Origin: a virus
Virus record (IMG/VR): IMGVR_UViG_3300049846_001037
Location: 141,427 to 205,426 of that record
Reading direction: 5' to 3' (one strand)
Length of the DNA stretch: 64,000 nt
The first letter of the stretch is position 1; each line of letters opens with the position of its first letter. Positions 41,268-48,080 of the stretch are shown piece after piece. The notes under the pieces were generated by a model that saw only the letters and a list, made by a program, of their open reading frames with translations, had not been told where the DNA came from and searched no databases. The translations under genes were made by a program, and so were the position numbers.

Positions 41268-41600
41268 TTAGCAAAACTCCCCATCGAGGAAGAAGTTGCC
41301 TGATTGGTCGTTCCACTCATTCTCCCGTGATGCCCTCTGGAATTTGGCACCAATCTGTTTCCTGTCCCTGATGAGTTTGAGCAGGTCTACTGGGGTGGAG
41401 ACATCCGAGCCATTGTCGTTGGTGAGAGTATAACCTTCTTTTGCCAGCCGCTCAACACGGGCGTACCACGAGCGGACATCCACAACGCCGTTAGCCTTGT
41501 CGCCACGGAAGGTGAATTGCCAGCCTGCTGATGACTTGCCCAGATGAACGGGCTCACCAGAGACGAAGACTTCGGGAGTCATGTAGAAGTTCGTGCCCAT
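41268..41600 (-). CDS. Unknown MGTNFYM-type protein
   Basis: A 110-residue protein beginning MGTNFYMTPEVF and containing HLGKSSAGWQFTF, a combination I recall from small uncharacterised phage proteins. No function is known. It is the second gene before the 140-residue gene in the same operon. Confidence 0.75.
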   Translation of the reverse strand: MGTNFYMTPEVFVSGEPVHLGKSSAGWQFTFRGDKANGVVDVRSWYARVERLAKEGYTLTNDNGSDVSTPVDLLKLIRDRKQIGAKFQRASRENEWNDQSGNFFLDGEFC

Positions 41601-41602
41601 GT

Positions 41603-41872
41603 TCAGCCCTGAAAAGAGATGCCTTCGGGGTGGCTGTAGAGCGTTTCGCTCATCCAGCGTCCCATTCCCTTATACCGCTTGTCTTCGTCATCGACAAGGG
41701 CAAAAGAGGTCAGGACGTAGGACCACTTGTTGTTCATGAGGTTGCGGCTCTGCTCGTTCCACTTGGCGATGAGGGCTTCGCCAACCTTCTGGGAGACGAC
41801 GAGGATCTGCTCGTTGAAGGTCTCGTTGGTCGGGGTGTGGGTGTTGGTGTAGTTCATCAGGAGCATCTGCAT
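41603..41872 (-). CDS. Unknown protein
   Basis: An 89-residue protein, N-terminal Thr/Asn-rich then helical (EALIAKWNEQSRNL). Family unknown. Two bases separate it from the next gene. Confidence 0.72.
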   Translation of the reverse strand: MQMLLMNYTNTHTPTNETFNEQILVVSQKVGEALIAKWNEQSRNLMNNKWSYVLTSFALVDDEDKRYKGMGRWMSETLYSHPEGISFQG

Positions 41873-41875
41873 GGC

Positions 41876-42043
41876 TTAGTCCTCCTCTTCCGCTTCGATG
41901 TCCACTTCGGGGTCTTCGAGCGTCAGATTGTTCTTGTTGACCTTCATCTTCTCCCACTTCTTCATGGCGTCCTTCTCGTTCTTGGCGGTGACGGTCACTT
42001 GTTCGGTGGCGAGGTAACGGACGGTGAGGTTGAAGGTCTTCAT
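41876..42043 (-). CDS. Unknown small protein, 55 residues
   Basis: A short frame MKTFNLTVRYLATEQVTVTAK... with a beta-hairpin N-terminus, a helix, and an acidic tail ending EAEEEED. AAGGAGA precedes the ATG; it is the first gene after cassette 4. Function unknown. Confidence 0.75.
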   Translation of the reverse strand: MKTFNLTVRYLATEQVTVTAKNEKDAMKKWEKMKVNKNNLTLEDPEVDIEAEEED

Positions 42044-42069
42044 GGCGGTTCTCCTTGAGTGATGACTAC

Positions 42070-42098
42070 ATCATAGTCTAATAAAGCTAGCTTGTCAA
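42070..42098 (-). promoter_or_regulatory. Cassette 4 promoter
   Basis: TTGACA, 17 bases, TATGAT; 36 bases from the dyad. Confidence 0.85.
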
Positions 42099-42134
42099 GA
42101 CCGAGGTGAGCTGCGAGGGATCCCCGTGAGCTGT

Positions 42135-42152
42135 TTACTTAAAGATAAGTAA
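42135..42152. repeat. 18-bp dyad element, copy 4
   Basis: Arms TTACTTA/TAAGTAA with AAGA in the centre, as in copy 2. GATGTCCGGTC follows. Confidence 0.88.
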
Positions 42153-42192
42153 GAAGATGTCCGGTCATCAGAAGTTGGTTGGTGGCACAAGC

Positions 42193-42222
42193 AAAAGCCC
42201 CGCCGTGTTAGGGCAGGGCTTT
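42193..42222 (-). terminator. Rho-independent terminator
   Basis: AAAGCCC/GGGCTTT stem with GCC/GGC inner part and a TTTTGC tail. Confidence 0.85.
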
Positions 42223-42240
42223 GCTTGGGATTACTGGGTT

Positions 42241-42480
42241 TTAGTAGGAGATGGACACATCGAAGTCGCCGTGTTCGTTGGTGGCTTCGAGGAGGGACTG
42301 GAGGGTTTCCTTGTCTTCGGGGTTGAGGTTGCGGAGGGTCTTGTTCAGTTCGTCCACTTTCTGCTTGGAGATGTAGTAGAGCCCGTTGTCGTTCATCGGG
42401 AAATGCTTCTCGATGAAGTCGGCGGAGGAGGAGCCGTTCAGCAGGCTGTGGTGTTCGATGCGATAGATGCTGACGGACAT
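42241..42480 (-). CDS. Unknown small protein
   Basis: A 79-residue protein (MSVSIYRIEHHSLLNG...) with an acidic helix. Family unknown. GGAG precedes the ATG. Confidence 0.73.
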   Translation of the reverse strand: MSVSIYRIEHHSLLNGSSSADFIEKHFPMNDNGLYYISKQKVDELNKTLRNLNPEDKETLQSLLEATNEHGDFDVSISY

Positions 42481-42490
42481 GGCGTTCTCC

Positions 42491-43015
42491 TTATCGGTGA
42501 ATGTTCATGGGAAGATTCTTCTTCAAGCGTTCATTGACCACCGCCGTCAAGAACACTTTCCCGAACCCTGACTTCGGGACCACCTTTTGTATCAGTTTCT
42601 TTTCTCCTTGCATGGTGATGAAGGTATCCACCTTGAAGTGTTCTTCCATTTTAGCCTTTGAGCCGTAGACTTCTACCACAGCCCCTTGCAGAACCTTGGT
42701 CAGTTCCTCATGCTTCTCATTGATAATATCACATTCCCTCTTATTAGGGAAGTTCTTCATGGGGAAGGAGATGCTATATTCTCCTTCGACAGAGTTAACA
42801 CCGCCAAAGAGGCGAAGGGACTTGCGGAAGATGAAGTCATCCAGTTTAGCCAGTTTGGATTCCAGCAGGTTGATGCCGTAGATGACGTAGGCGTTGGCGA
42901 TGGGCAACACGATGGAAAGCACCGCCGCCAGAGCCAAGCCCGAAGCCATCGCCGTCTTACCCATAGCAAGGGCGGCAAGGCAGAGGAACGAGAAGAAGAT
43001 GAAGGGGCTTCTCAT
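42491..43015 (-). CDS. Membrane protein with soluble domain
   Basis: A 174-residue protein with two membrane helices (residues 2-18 and 23-48) and a ~110-residue soluble domain. That domain contains KRECDIINEKHEELTK, similar to KSECDIIIRILGEM of the next gene upstream, which suggests a shared motif. Coupled as ATGA. Confidence 0.75.
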   Translation of the reverse strand: MRSPFIFFSFLCLAALAMGKTAMASGLALAAVLSIVLPIANAYVIYGINLLESKLAKLDDFIFRKSLRLFGGVNSVEGEYSISFPMKNFPNKRECDIINEKHEELTKVLQGAVVEVYGSKAKMEEHFKVDTFITMQGEKKLIQKVVPKSGFGKVFLTAVVNERLKKNLPMNIHR

Positions 43016-43197
43016 GGCTTCACCTCATTGAAGGGAATGATTTCTGCCTTGATGTTCATTTCACCCAGTATTCTGATGATAATATCACATTCACTTTTTG
43101 GCAACGGGTTGATATCTTCAATAATAGTGCTAGGCTCCCCATCGAAGTCGTGGTAAGCAAAGGTGCCATCTTCGAGAGTGTAGCGTATCTGGAACAT
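43012..43197 (-). CDS. Unknown small protein with ECDII motif
   Basis: A 61-residue protein whose C-terminal PLPKSECDIIIRIL motif resembles the neighbour's PNKRECDIINEKHEEL. Possibly a paralogous domain. First gene after cassette 5. Confidence 0.73.
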   Translation of the reverse strand: MFQIRYTLEDGTFAYHDFDGEPSTIIEDINPLPKSECDIIIRILGEMNIKAEIIPFNEVKP

Positions 43198-43220
43198 GGA
43201 GTTCTCCTTGAGTTAATGTA

Positions 43221-43249
43221 ATTATATAAAATTAAAGATAGCTTGTCAA
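43221..43249 (-). promoter_or_regulatory. Cassette 5 promoter
   Basis: TTGACA, 17 bases, TATAAT; 44 bases from the dyad. Confidence 0.88.
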
Positions 43250-43293
43250 TGGGGTTGGAGCAGGTGAGCTGGCTGGTGATCATGGGGAGCTGT

Positions 43294-43311
43294 TTACTTA
43301 CATTTAAGTAG
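43294..43311. repeat. 18-bp dyad element, copy 5
   Basis: Arms TACTTA/TAAGTA with CATT in the centre, as in copy 3. Confidence 0.85.
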
Positions 43312-43358
43312 GGAGGGAGCCCGCTGCAGATCTGCGAGTGGGTCGTCGTGAAAAGCAA

Positions 43359-43385
43359 AAGCCCCTCTAGAGTTCAGAGGGGCTT
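43359..43385 (-). terminator. Rho-independent terminator
   Basis: AAGCCCCTCT pairs with AGAGGGGCTT, followed by TTGC. Confidence 0.88.
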
Positions 43386-43408
43386 CGGCGTTTAAGGCTG
43401 GAGATGGT

Positions 43409-43939
43409 TTATTGCATGGAGGCGAAGGACTTCTGGAGGGCGAGTTTGAAGCATCGGCATTGTTCGGGGTCGAGGGAGAAGGCGAAATTGAGGCTGGGGT
43501 CTTCGAGGGCTATGCGGTTCTTCTCGGCGGCTGGCTTATCGCCAATGGTTGAGTAGTTGCTGTTCTCGTCCACGCACCACCAGAAGGTTTCGGGGTCGCT
43601 GGACTGGAAGGAACTCTCGTCCACGATGTCGCCCAGACGAATCCATTCCTTGAGGCGACGGGCACCGTTCTTGCCTTCGAGGTAAGCCCTGATGGCTTCG
43701 ACGGCTTCGCCCTGTTCGTTGTGGTCAGCGAGAACATGGATGGTGAAGTCATGCTTCTTGCTGTTGCGGAACTTGAAGGAAGTCTGGACCAGATTCTTCT
43801 GAGCCAACTTCCTGATGGACTTGGGGATGGCTCCGAACTCGAACTCGGCAGAGCCCATGTAGTCGAGGCTCATGTAGTCGGAGACCTTCTCACCTGCGTA
43901 GAACGTGACCTTGGGTTTGCATCGCTGGACGAGCCACAT
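43409..43939 (-). CDS. Unknown protein (YMGSAEFEFGAIPKS type)
   Basis: A 176-residue protein with DYMGSAEFEFGAIPKS, a phrase I recall from uncharacterised phage proteins, then a beta-rich domain and a Cys-x-Cys near the end. Function unknown. It follows a 106-residue gene by three bases. Confidence 0.76.
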   Translation of the reverse strand: MWLVQRCKPKVTFYAGEKVSDYMSLDYMGSAEFEFGAIPKSIRKLAQKNLVQTSFKFRNSKKHDFTIHVLADHNEQGEAVEAIRAYLEGKNGARRLKEWIRLGDIVDESSFQSSDPETFWWCVDENSNYSTIGDKPAAEKNRIALEDPSLNFAFSLDPEQCRCFKLALQKSFASMQ

Positions 43940-43942
43940 GGT

Positions 43943-44263
43943 CTACTCCTTTCCTTCGAGGATGATGTCTCCAGCCTTAGGCTTGCCGAAGTTTTGCTTC
44001 ATCGGCTTGCCCATGTTGCCACCGACACGGACGAAGATATCGTGGTCGGCATGATGGACTTCAATGACTGTGGCGGCATTGGTGTGGATACCGCCGTTCT
44101 TGCTGTGAGCCGCAACATCTCCCTGCCCATAGCGGAAATGGTCAGAGTGTTGGTAGGCGGCAACGTGTTGGATAGCGTCAGCCAGCTTCTTGCCGAACTC
44201 AGGGTCGTTCTTGATGGCATCGAGGGCATCCACCATCACAACCAACGTGGCATTGTATCCCAT
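43943..44263 (-). CDS. Unknown His-rich protein
   Basis: A 106-residue protein. The N-terminal MGYNATLVVMVDALDAI is followed by many histidines (HVAAYQHSDHFR, VIEVHHADHD), possibly metal-binding. Family unknown. First gene after cassette 6, with AAAGGAG before the ATG. Confidence 0.75.
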   Translation of the reverse strand: MGYNATLVVMVDALDAIKNDPEFGKKLADAIQHVAAYQHSDHFRYGQGDVAAHSKNGGIHTNAATVIEVHHADHDIFVRVGGNMGKPMKQNFGKPKAGDIILEGKE

Positions 44264-44290
44264 GACGTGTCTCCTTTGAGTGATGGAGTA

Positions 44291-44319
44291 AGTATAACTA
44301 ATTGGCCGATGCTTGTCAA
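44291..44319 (-). promoter_or_regulatory. Cassette 6 promoter
   Basis: TTGACA, 17 bases, TATACT; 44 bases from the dyad. Confidence 0.88.
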
Positions 44320-44363
44320 CGCATCTCCGCCTGCGAGCTGCTGGGGATCACCGGCTGCAGTGC

Positions 44364-44381
44364 TTACTTAAATTTAAGTAG
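44364..44381. repeat. 18-bp dyad element, copy 6
   Basis: Arms TACTTA/TAAGTA with AATT in the centre. Confidence 0.88.
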
Positions 44382-44427
44382 GCGGCCGTCTTCCTCGCAG
44401 CGGGCTGGGACATCTCGGCGCAGCAAA

Positions 44428-44455
44428 AAGCCCACACCTGCTGGGGTATGGGCTT
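44428..44455 (-). terminator. Rho-independent terminator
   Basis: AAGCCCA/TGGGCTT stem with CACC/GGGG inner pairing and a TTTTTG tail. Confidence 0.82.
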
Positions 44456-44479
44456 GCGGCAACAGACTGCTGGAGATGA

Positions 44480-44761
44480 TTACTTCTTCAACGCCTTGTC
44501 AATCATCTCTTGGACTTCTTTGACTATTTTATCTTTGGCTGTCTTCTCAATGGTGGCTCGGAACATGGGACGAAGGGACTCACGCTCGTAGTCGCTCACC
44601 TTTAAGCCTGCGAGGATTTCGTCTTCCACTTTGCGTAGCGTAGGAATCATCTGTTCAAAGGTCTTGAGCATCTGAACACGCAGAAACTCATTGACCTGCT
44701 CAATTTGTTTATGAACAGATTCTTGTTCCATCTCTTTTAGTGTGTTGAGTAGGTCAGCCAT
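44480..44761 (-). CDS. Unknown helical protein with N-terminal ADLL
   Basis: A 93-residue, almost fully helical protein starting MADLLNTLKEMEQ, which recalls the end of the R-x-A-D-L-L tag of the 25-28 kb operon, though the upstream arginine is absent. Family unknown. Confidence 0.72.
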   Translation of the reverse strand: MADLLNTLKEMEQESVHKQIEQVNEFLRVQMLKTFEQMIPTLRKVEDEILAGLKVSDYERESLRPMFRATIEKTAKDKIVKEVQEMIDKALKK

Positions 44762-44930
44762 TGGGCACCTTCATTGAAGCAAGACAATCTTTGCAGGTGA
44801 CTTTCTTCCAGTCAAAGGAAGATTGGGGGTCATCGTATTTCATGCCATCGTAGTCGCAGAGGATGTAGGATTCATCTTCTCCACTTGATTGGGAGCAGGT
44901 CTCTCCAGCGGCGGCATGCACGACCTTCAT
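44754..44930 (-). CDS. Small zinc-type protein, 58 residues
   Basis: A short frame with paired cysteines (ILCDYDG and TCKDCLAS) about 20 residues apart, a possible zinc ribbon. It overlaps the helical gene downstream and is coupled as ATGA to the gene upstream. Function unknown. Confidence 0.72.
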   Translation of the reverse strand: MKVVHAAAGETCSQSSGEDESYILCDYDGMKYDDPQSSFDWKKVTCKDCLASMKVPNG

Positions 44931-45286
44931 GGCTTCTGCTCCTTGTAGTTCACCATCTCTGCGATCTTTTTCAGGAGCTCATAGTTGTCCTGAACGCCCA
45001 CCACATTACCGAGGTAGTGAGCGTTAGCCTTGACCCACGCCTTGCGTTCCACTTCTTCCATTGAGAAGCAGACCCCACGCAGAGTTCCTTCACGCAGTTC
45101 CTTCTTGGAAATCTTGATGGGGTTGCGCCAGTCCTTGCCCACAATCCAAGACTGGGTGGTTTCCCCGTCAATGGTGTGAGGACGCCAATGTTCCTTCCAG
45201 ATGGGTCCGCCAGTTGAGCGACCCTGAGCATCTTTGGCGTAGACTCTGTGGTTGTCTTCGAAGATGTAGATGGTTGAGCCGATCAT
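44927..45286 (-). CDS. Unknown protein
   Basis: A 119-residue beta-rich protein (TIYIFEDNHRVYAKDAQGR...) with WKEHWRPHTIDG. Family unknown. Coupled on both sides. Confidence 0.74.
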   Translation of the reverse strand: MIGSTIYIFEDNHRVYAKDAQGRSTGGPIWKEHWRPHTIDGETTQSWIVGKDWRNPIKISKKELREGTLRGVCFSMEEVERKAWVKANAHYLGNVVGVQDNYELLKKIAEMVNYKEQKP

Positions 45287-45402
45287 TTTTGACTCCTGAG
45301 ATATTCCTGATGCATCTTGCGAATGTGTTTGGTGTTTTGGCGTTTAGTATACAGCCCAGAAGCCACAAGGAAAAGGATGAAGACCAGCCATGTGATATCC
45401 AT
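45283..45402 (-). CDS. Single-pass membrane microprotein, 39 residues
   Basis: MDITWLVFILFLVASG forms a membrane helix, followed by a basic tail. AAAGGAG lies seven bases before the ATG, inside the previous 18-codon gene, with TAATG overlap. Function unknown. Confidence 0.68.
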   Translation of the reverse strand: MDITWLVFILFLVASGLYTKRQNTKHIRKMHQEYLRSQK

Positions 45403-45458
45403 TACTTGGCTCCTTTGAATTTCTTCTTGGCTTTCTTGTATTTGCGTAGGCGGCTCAT
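45402..45458 (-). CDS. Basic microprotein, 18 residues
   Basis: MSRLRKYKKAKKKFKGAK with AGGA before the ATG. The lysine-rich sequence could bind RNA or DNA, or the frame may serve to couple translation of the membrane microprotein. It resembles another basic 16-residue frame at 55.8 kb. Confidence 0.5.
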   Translation of the reverse strand: MSRLRKYKKAKKKFKGAK

Positions 45459-45503
45459 GACACATCCTATAAGGGGGCGGTGAGAGACCGAACCCACTTT
45501 TAA

Positions 45504-45579
45504 TGGCAGAGGGGCGGATTCGAACCGCTCTCCCTATCTCTAGGGCGACTTTCCATCGTCCATCTCTGGGGCTCTCACC
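45504..45579 (-). ncRNA. tRNA-like element in an operon leader
   Basis: The RNA would begin almost at the transcription start. It has a T-arm (CGGTTCGAATCCG), a variable-arm-like hairpin CCCTA/TAGGG, and an anticodon-like loop TGGAAAG as in serine tRNA(GGA). The D-arm is not convincing, and the acceptor ends (GGTGAGAG / CTCTGCC) pair poorly. It looks like a decayed or mimic tRNA kept in the 5' leader. Confidence 0.5.
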
Positions 45580-45586
45580 TGTCATC

Positions 45587-45615
45587 AGTATAACTTTCTG
45601 GGAGACCCTTGTCAA
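45587..45615 (-). promoter_or_regulatory. Cassette 7 promoter
   Basis: TTGACA, 17 bases, TATACT; 47 bases from the dyad. The tRNA-like element starts eight bases after the -10 box. Confidence 0.88.
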
Positions 45616-45662
45616 TGACGCCAGCAGCTCTGGGGACGCCGCTGCTGATCCCCGGGAGCTGG

Positions 45663-45680
45663 TTACTTAAATTTAAGTAA
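45663..45680. repeat. 18-bp dyad element, copy 7 (perfect)
   Basis: TTACTTAAATTTAAGTAA, a perfect 18-base palindrome, preceded by GATCCCCGGGAGCTGG. Confidence 0.92.
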
Positions 45681-45715
45681 GCCAGGACATCACGGGCTGC
45701 GGCGGAGATGTGGCG

Positions 45716-45764
45716 CAAAAATAAGCCCCCTTATTTTATATAAAACTATTAGATTATAAGGGGG
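45716..45764 (-). terminator. Terminator hairpin at the border of the HNH gene
   Basis: CCCCCTTAT pairs with ATAAGGGGG around a 21-base AT-rich loop, with a T-rich tail on the minus strand. The loop holds the promoter motif of the HNH gene. Confidence 0.6.
45735..45755 (+). promoter_or_regulatory. TTTATA-N9-TAGATT promoter-like motif
   Basis: Plus-strand copy of the left-half motif, 14 bases before the HNH start codon. Confidence 0.5.
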
Positions 45765-45769
45765 TTCAC

Positions 45770-46273
45770 ATGGAAACTAAAAAGTGTTCTAAATGCCATA
45801 TAACAAAGTCTATTGATAACTTTTACGCTTCACACGTTGACAGAACATGTATTGATTGCCACAGAAAAAGGAACAAGGAATACAAGAAATTACACCCAGA
45901 GATAATTAGGGCTCAAAAGCAAAGATATAAAGAAAGGGGCAAGGGGGCAAAGGCATACGCCAGATCGATGAGTAAACTAGAGTTCAGGTTTAGAAGGTGG
46001 GAAATAAATGCCAAGAAAAGAGGAATAGTATGGGACTTAACATTCGATGATATTAAAGATATGCCTATGACATGTTTTTACAGTGAAATGGAACTTACTC
46101 TAAAACCAAATCAATTAAATACAATCTCTCTAGATAGAAAAAACAGTGATTTAGGCTATACAAAAACCAACGTTGTATTCGCCTCTGCAAAAATCAACAG
46201 AATGAAAAGCGACATGAGCATTAACGATTTTTTAATGCTATGTAAACTTGTCACAAATAAATGCCCTGGCTGA
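45770..46273 (+). CDS. HNH-type homing endonuclease
   Basis: A 167-residue plus-strand gene. An N-terminal zinc knuckle (CSKC, then CIDC) is followed by a basic linker and a C-terminal HNH-like nuclease signature with SLDRKNSDLGYTKTN and a final INRMKS. The gene is clearly more AT-rich than its neighbours and lies against the general direction, as expected of a mobile endonuclease gene that entered a cassette between two operons. GGGGG precedes the ATG. It ends at a terminator hairpin. Confidence 0.88.
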   Translation: METKKCSKCHITKSIDNFYASHVDRTCIDCHRKRNKEYKKLHPEIIRAQKQRYKERGKGAKAYARSMSKLEFRFRRWEINAKKRGIVWDLTFDDIKDMPMTCFYSEMELTLKPNQLNTISLDRKNSDLGYTKTNVVFASAKINRMKSDMSINDFLMLCKLVTNKCPG

Positions 46274-46292
46274 TTTTTACGTCAGCCAGGGC
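46263..46292. terminator. Bidirectional terminator hairpin
   Basis: GCCCTGGCTGA pairs with TCAGCCAGGGC; the left arm overlaps the end of the HNH gene. It would stop transcripts from either side, but T-runs are short. Confidence 0.65.
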
Positions 46293-46296
46293 GGTT

Positions 46297-46359
46297 TCCT
46301 GCGGCGGTCTGTCCAAGTCCCAGAGGGCGGGAGAGACCTATGCGGCAGGAAAGGGGTTC
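46297..46359. other. Hairpin-forming spacer
   Basis: TTTCCTGC pairs with GCAGGAAA, enclosing GGTCT/AGACC. It lies between the HNH gene and the next operon; no gene is seen. A GGTTCAAGTCTC T-arm-like string occurs nearby, but no cloverleaf can be drawn. Confidence 0.45.
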
Positions 46360-46365
46360 AAGTCT

Positions 46366-46563
46366 CTATATTTGTTCATACAGCAGAGCGGGGCTAAACT
46401 TTATTTTCTTCTTGGCAAAATTACACCTTAGCCACTTATCATCTATGCGTGACCTTTCAGCCTTTTTCTTGCGATTCTTCATTGCCTTTTCAACAGCCTT
46501 ATTTCTTTGAGCAATATACTCATCTGTTAAAAAGACATCATCATCCCAGTTATTGATTCTCAT
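46366..46563 (-). CDS. Unknown basic protein
   Basis: A 65-residue very basic helical protein (KAMKNRKKKAERSRID). The inner ATG is used because the longer frame runs antisense to nothing else and overlaps the upstream gene fully. Possibly nucleic-acid binding. Confidence 0.66.
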   Translation of the reverse strand: MRINNWDDDVFLTDEYIAQRNKAVEKAMKNRKKKAERSRIDDKWLRCNFAKKKIKFSPALLYEQI

Positions 46564-46570
46564 GTTGCGC

Positions 46571-46750
46571 CTAGAAGATGCCCTTACGGGCGAAGGCTCG
46601 GCGTTCTGCCCTGTTGCGGGGGACTGGGGCATTGTGCAGGTTCGCCACCATGTTGCCCAGTTCACGTTGGACGGCTTCGCTCTTGCGCTTGAGGGTGTAG
46701 AGCGAGAAGGTGGTCTTGATGGCGTAGAGCAGTCGGCGGAAGAACTTCAT
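46571..46750 (-). CDS. Unknown small basic protein, 59 residues
   Basis: A frame MKFFRRLLYAIKTTFSLYTLKRK... with an amphipathic N-terminal helix and an Arg-rich end (RAERRAFARKGIF). Coupled as ATGA to the gene upstream. Function unknown. Confidence 0.7.
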   Translation of the reverse strand: MKFFRRLLYAIKTTFSLYTLKRKSEAVQRELGNMVANLHNAPVPRNRAERRAFARKGIF

Positions 46751-46971
46751 GGCTTGCTCCTTTTCTTAGAGGCTTGCTTGCGGCTCTGGACCATGTGGTG
46801 AGCGTCCCGTAAGGCTGAGTTTATCTTGGCGAACATCGGGTCGTCAAGAGTAAACCCCATGCCGAAAAGCAATTCGACCAGTTTGCTTAACTTGGTGTGA
46901 AACTCAGCCAGTTCCTTGTCGGTAAGAGCCTGAGCCCTCATGTATTTGGCGTAGAGGTCGGTGAGTTTCAT
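46747..46971 (-). CDS. Unknown helical protein
   Basis: A 74-residue helical protein (KLTDLYAKYMRAQALTDKEL). A basic tail (RKQASKKRSKP) ends the protein. Family unknown. Confidence 0.72.
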   Translation of the reverse strand: MKLTDLYAKYMRAQALTDKELAEFHTKLSKLVELLFGMGFTLDDPMFAKINSALRDAHHMVQSRKQASKKRSKP

Positions 46972-47219
46972 GGTTCGGTCAGCCCGTCAAAGGCTCCCTT
47001 CTTGATGCAGGCAGAGCAGTTGTCCTTGCCGTTGCGTGTGACCTTGCCGCAAGTCAGGCAGAGGTCTTGCGATCTGACGGGCGTGTAGACAGTCCCGCAA
47101 GAGGGGCACTCATCATCGCAGGTGGAGTCCCAGTCGCTCGTCCACTTCTCCCTGCACTTTTTGCAATGGTAGTGGTTGCGGAAACGCATGACTGCTTCTT
47201 CGTGGAGTGTGTTGCTCAT
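46968..47219 (-). CDS. Zinc-finger protein with several CxxC pairs
   Basis: An 83-residue protein with CKKC, CPSCG, CLTCG and CSAC pairs: two zinc ribbons in series. Related in style to other small zinc proteins of the window. May bind nucleic acid or protein; function unknown. Confidence 0.75.
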   Translation of the reverse strand: MSNTLHEEAVMRFRNHYHCKKCREKWTSDWDSTCDDECPSCGTVYTPVRSQDLCLTCGKVTRNGKDNCSACIKKGAFDGLTEP

Positions 47220-47222
47220 GGC

Positions 47223-47579
47223 TTACCCCTTCACGTTGATGGGCAGGCGGGTGTAGGAGTAGCCCTTCGTGGTGAGTTCGAAGGCGTAGTGGACTTCCTT
47301 GATGGAGCAGATGAAGCCAAAGGGACGCTTGGTGGCTTTGACGAAGGTAGCCCCATGCTGTTCGACCAGAGGCTTCATCACGTTGCCGTAATCGTTGATG
47401 TTCTCGTAAGCCCTCTCGTCCATCCAACGGGAGTAGAGGTTGCAGAGGGCATCTTCCAGTTTCTTGGACTCGAAGATGGTCTTAGCCACCCTCTTGATGC
47501 CGTTGATGATGGTGTCGGTTTCGGCTGGGGTCATTTTGACCTTGAGCCAAGAGGGGCAGGGAGTAGGCTTGTGAGGCAT
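47223..47579 (-). CDS. Unknown protein
   Basis: A 118-residue protein with helical N-terminus (AETDTIINGIKRVAKTIFE) and a beta-rich C-terminus. Family unknown. First gene after a promoter without terminator or dyad. Confidence 0.74.
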   Translation of the reverse strand: MPHKPTPCPSWLKVKMTPAETDTIINGIKRVAKTIFESKKLEDALCNLYSRWMDERAYENINDYGNVMKPLVEQHGATFVKATKRPFGFICSIKEVHYAFELTTKGYSYTRLPINVKG

Positions 47580-47603
47580 GGCATTCTCCTTTGAGTTACC
47601 CCT

Positions 47604-47632
47604 ATACTAAACCATTTACTTTAGCTTGTCAA
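47604..47632 (-). promoter_or_regulatory. Sigma70-type promoter; upstream stop inside -35
   Basis: TTGACA, 17 bases, TAGTAT. The TGA of the upstream gene is part of TTGACA. Confidence 0.78.
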
Positions 47633-47943
47633 TAGACCCGCAAATCATTTTTGCTCATCAGGTCCATTTCTTGGGGCGTAGGCGTGACCTTTATACCTGC
47701 CATGCGTTCCCCCAGTAAGCCAGTATCCACACGCCAGCCTGCACATTCTTCTGCGATGTTCTGGGGTATCATCTGTTCGTTCTCACCGAACCTGTTGGCA
47801 TCATCGCATATCTTCTTGGCTTCTGTCTCGGTATACAGACCTGCCTGATGCAAGTCATTGGTATAGCCGTTGGAAGCAGGTCGCCACCAGCAGGCAATAC
47901 CCTTTGGATGTTCATGTTCAATTGACCTGATGTAGTAAAGCAT
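47629..47943 (-). CDS. Unknown protein
   Basis: A 104-residue protein beginning MLYYIRSIEHEHPKGI with an ETEAKKICDDAN helix. CTGGAGG stands before the ATG. Family unknown. Confidence 0.74.
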   Translation of the reverse strand: MLYYIRSIEHEHPKGIACWWRPASNGYTNDLHQAGLYTETEAKKICDDANRFGENEQMIPQNIAEECAGWRVDTGLLGERMAGIKVTPTPQEMDLMSKNDLRVY

Positions 47944-47963
47944 TGGTTCCTCCAGTTGTTCCC

Positions 47964-47992
47964 AGTCTAACCTGCGGAAGTCACGTCGTCAA
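47964..47992 (-). promoter_or_regulatory. Cassette 8 promoter
   Basis: TTGACG, 17 bases, TAGACT; 28 bases from the dyad. Confidence 0.75.
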
Positions 47993-48020
47993 GCCCTCTG
48001 GGGATCAGGAGGGGGTGTTC

Positions 48021-48038
48021 CTACTTAAATTTAAGTAG
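48021..48038. repeat. 18-bp dyad element, copy 8
   Basis: A perfect dyad (CTACTTAAATTTAAGTAG), extended to 20 bases by flanking C/G. Confidence 0.92.
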
Positions 48039-48080
48039 GTACTGCAGAGCTGCAGGGCGGCACTGCAGGGCGCAAAGAAA

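Noticed and set aside
45575-45600. Hammerhead ribozyme (CTGATGA ... GAAA)
   Set aside because: The stem between the two conserved segments does not pair and no cleavage stem can be drawn; the T-arm string favours a tRNA-like element.
46297-46375. tRNA on the plus strand (GGGGTTCAAGTCTC)
   Set aside because: The T-arm-like string stands alone; no acceptor pairing and no D-arm could be formed.
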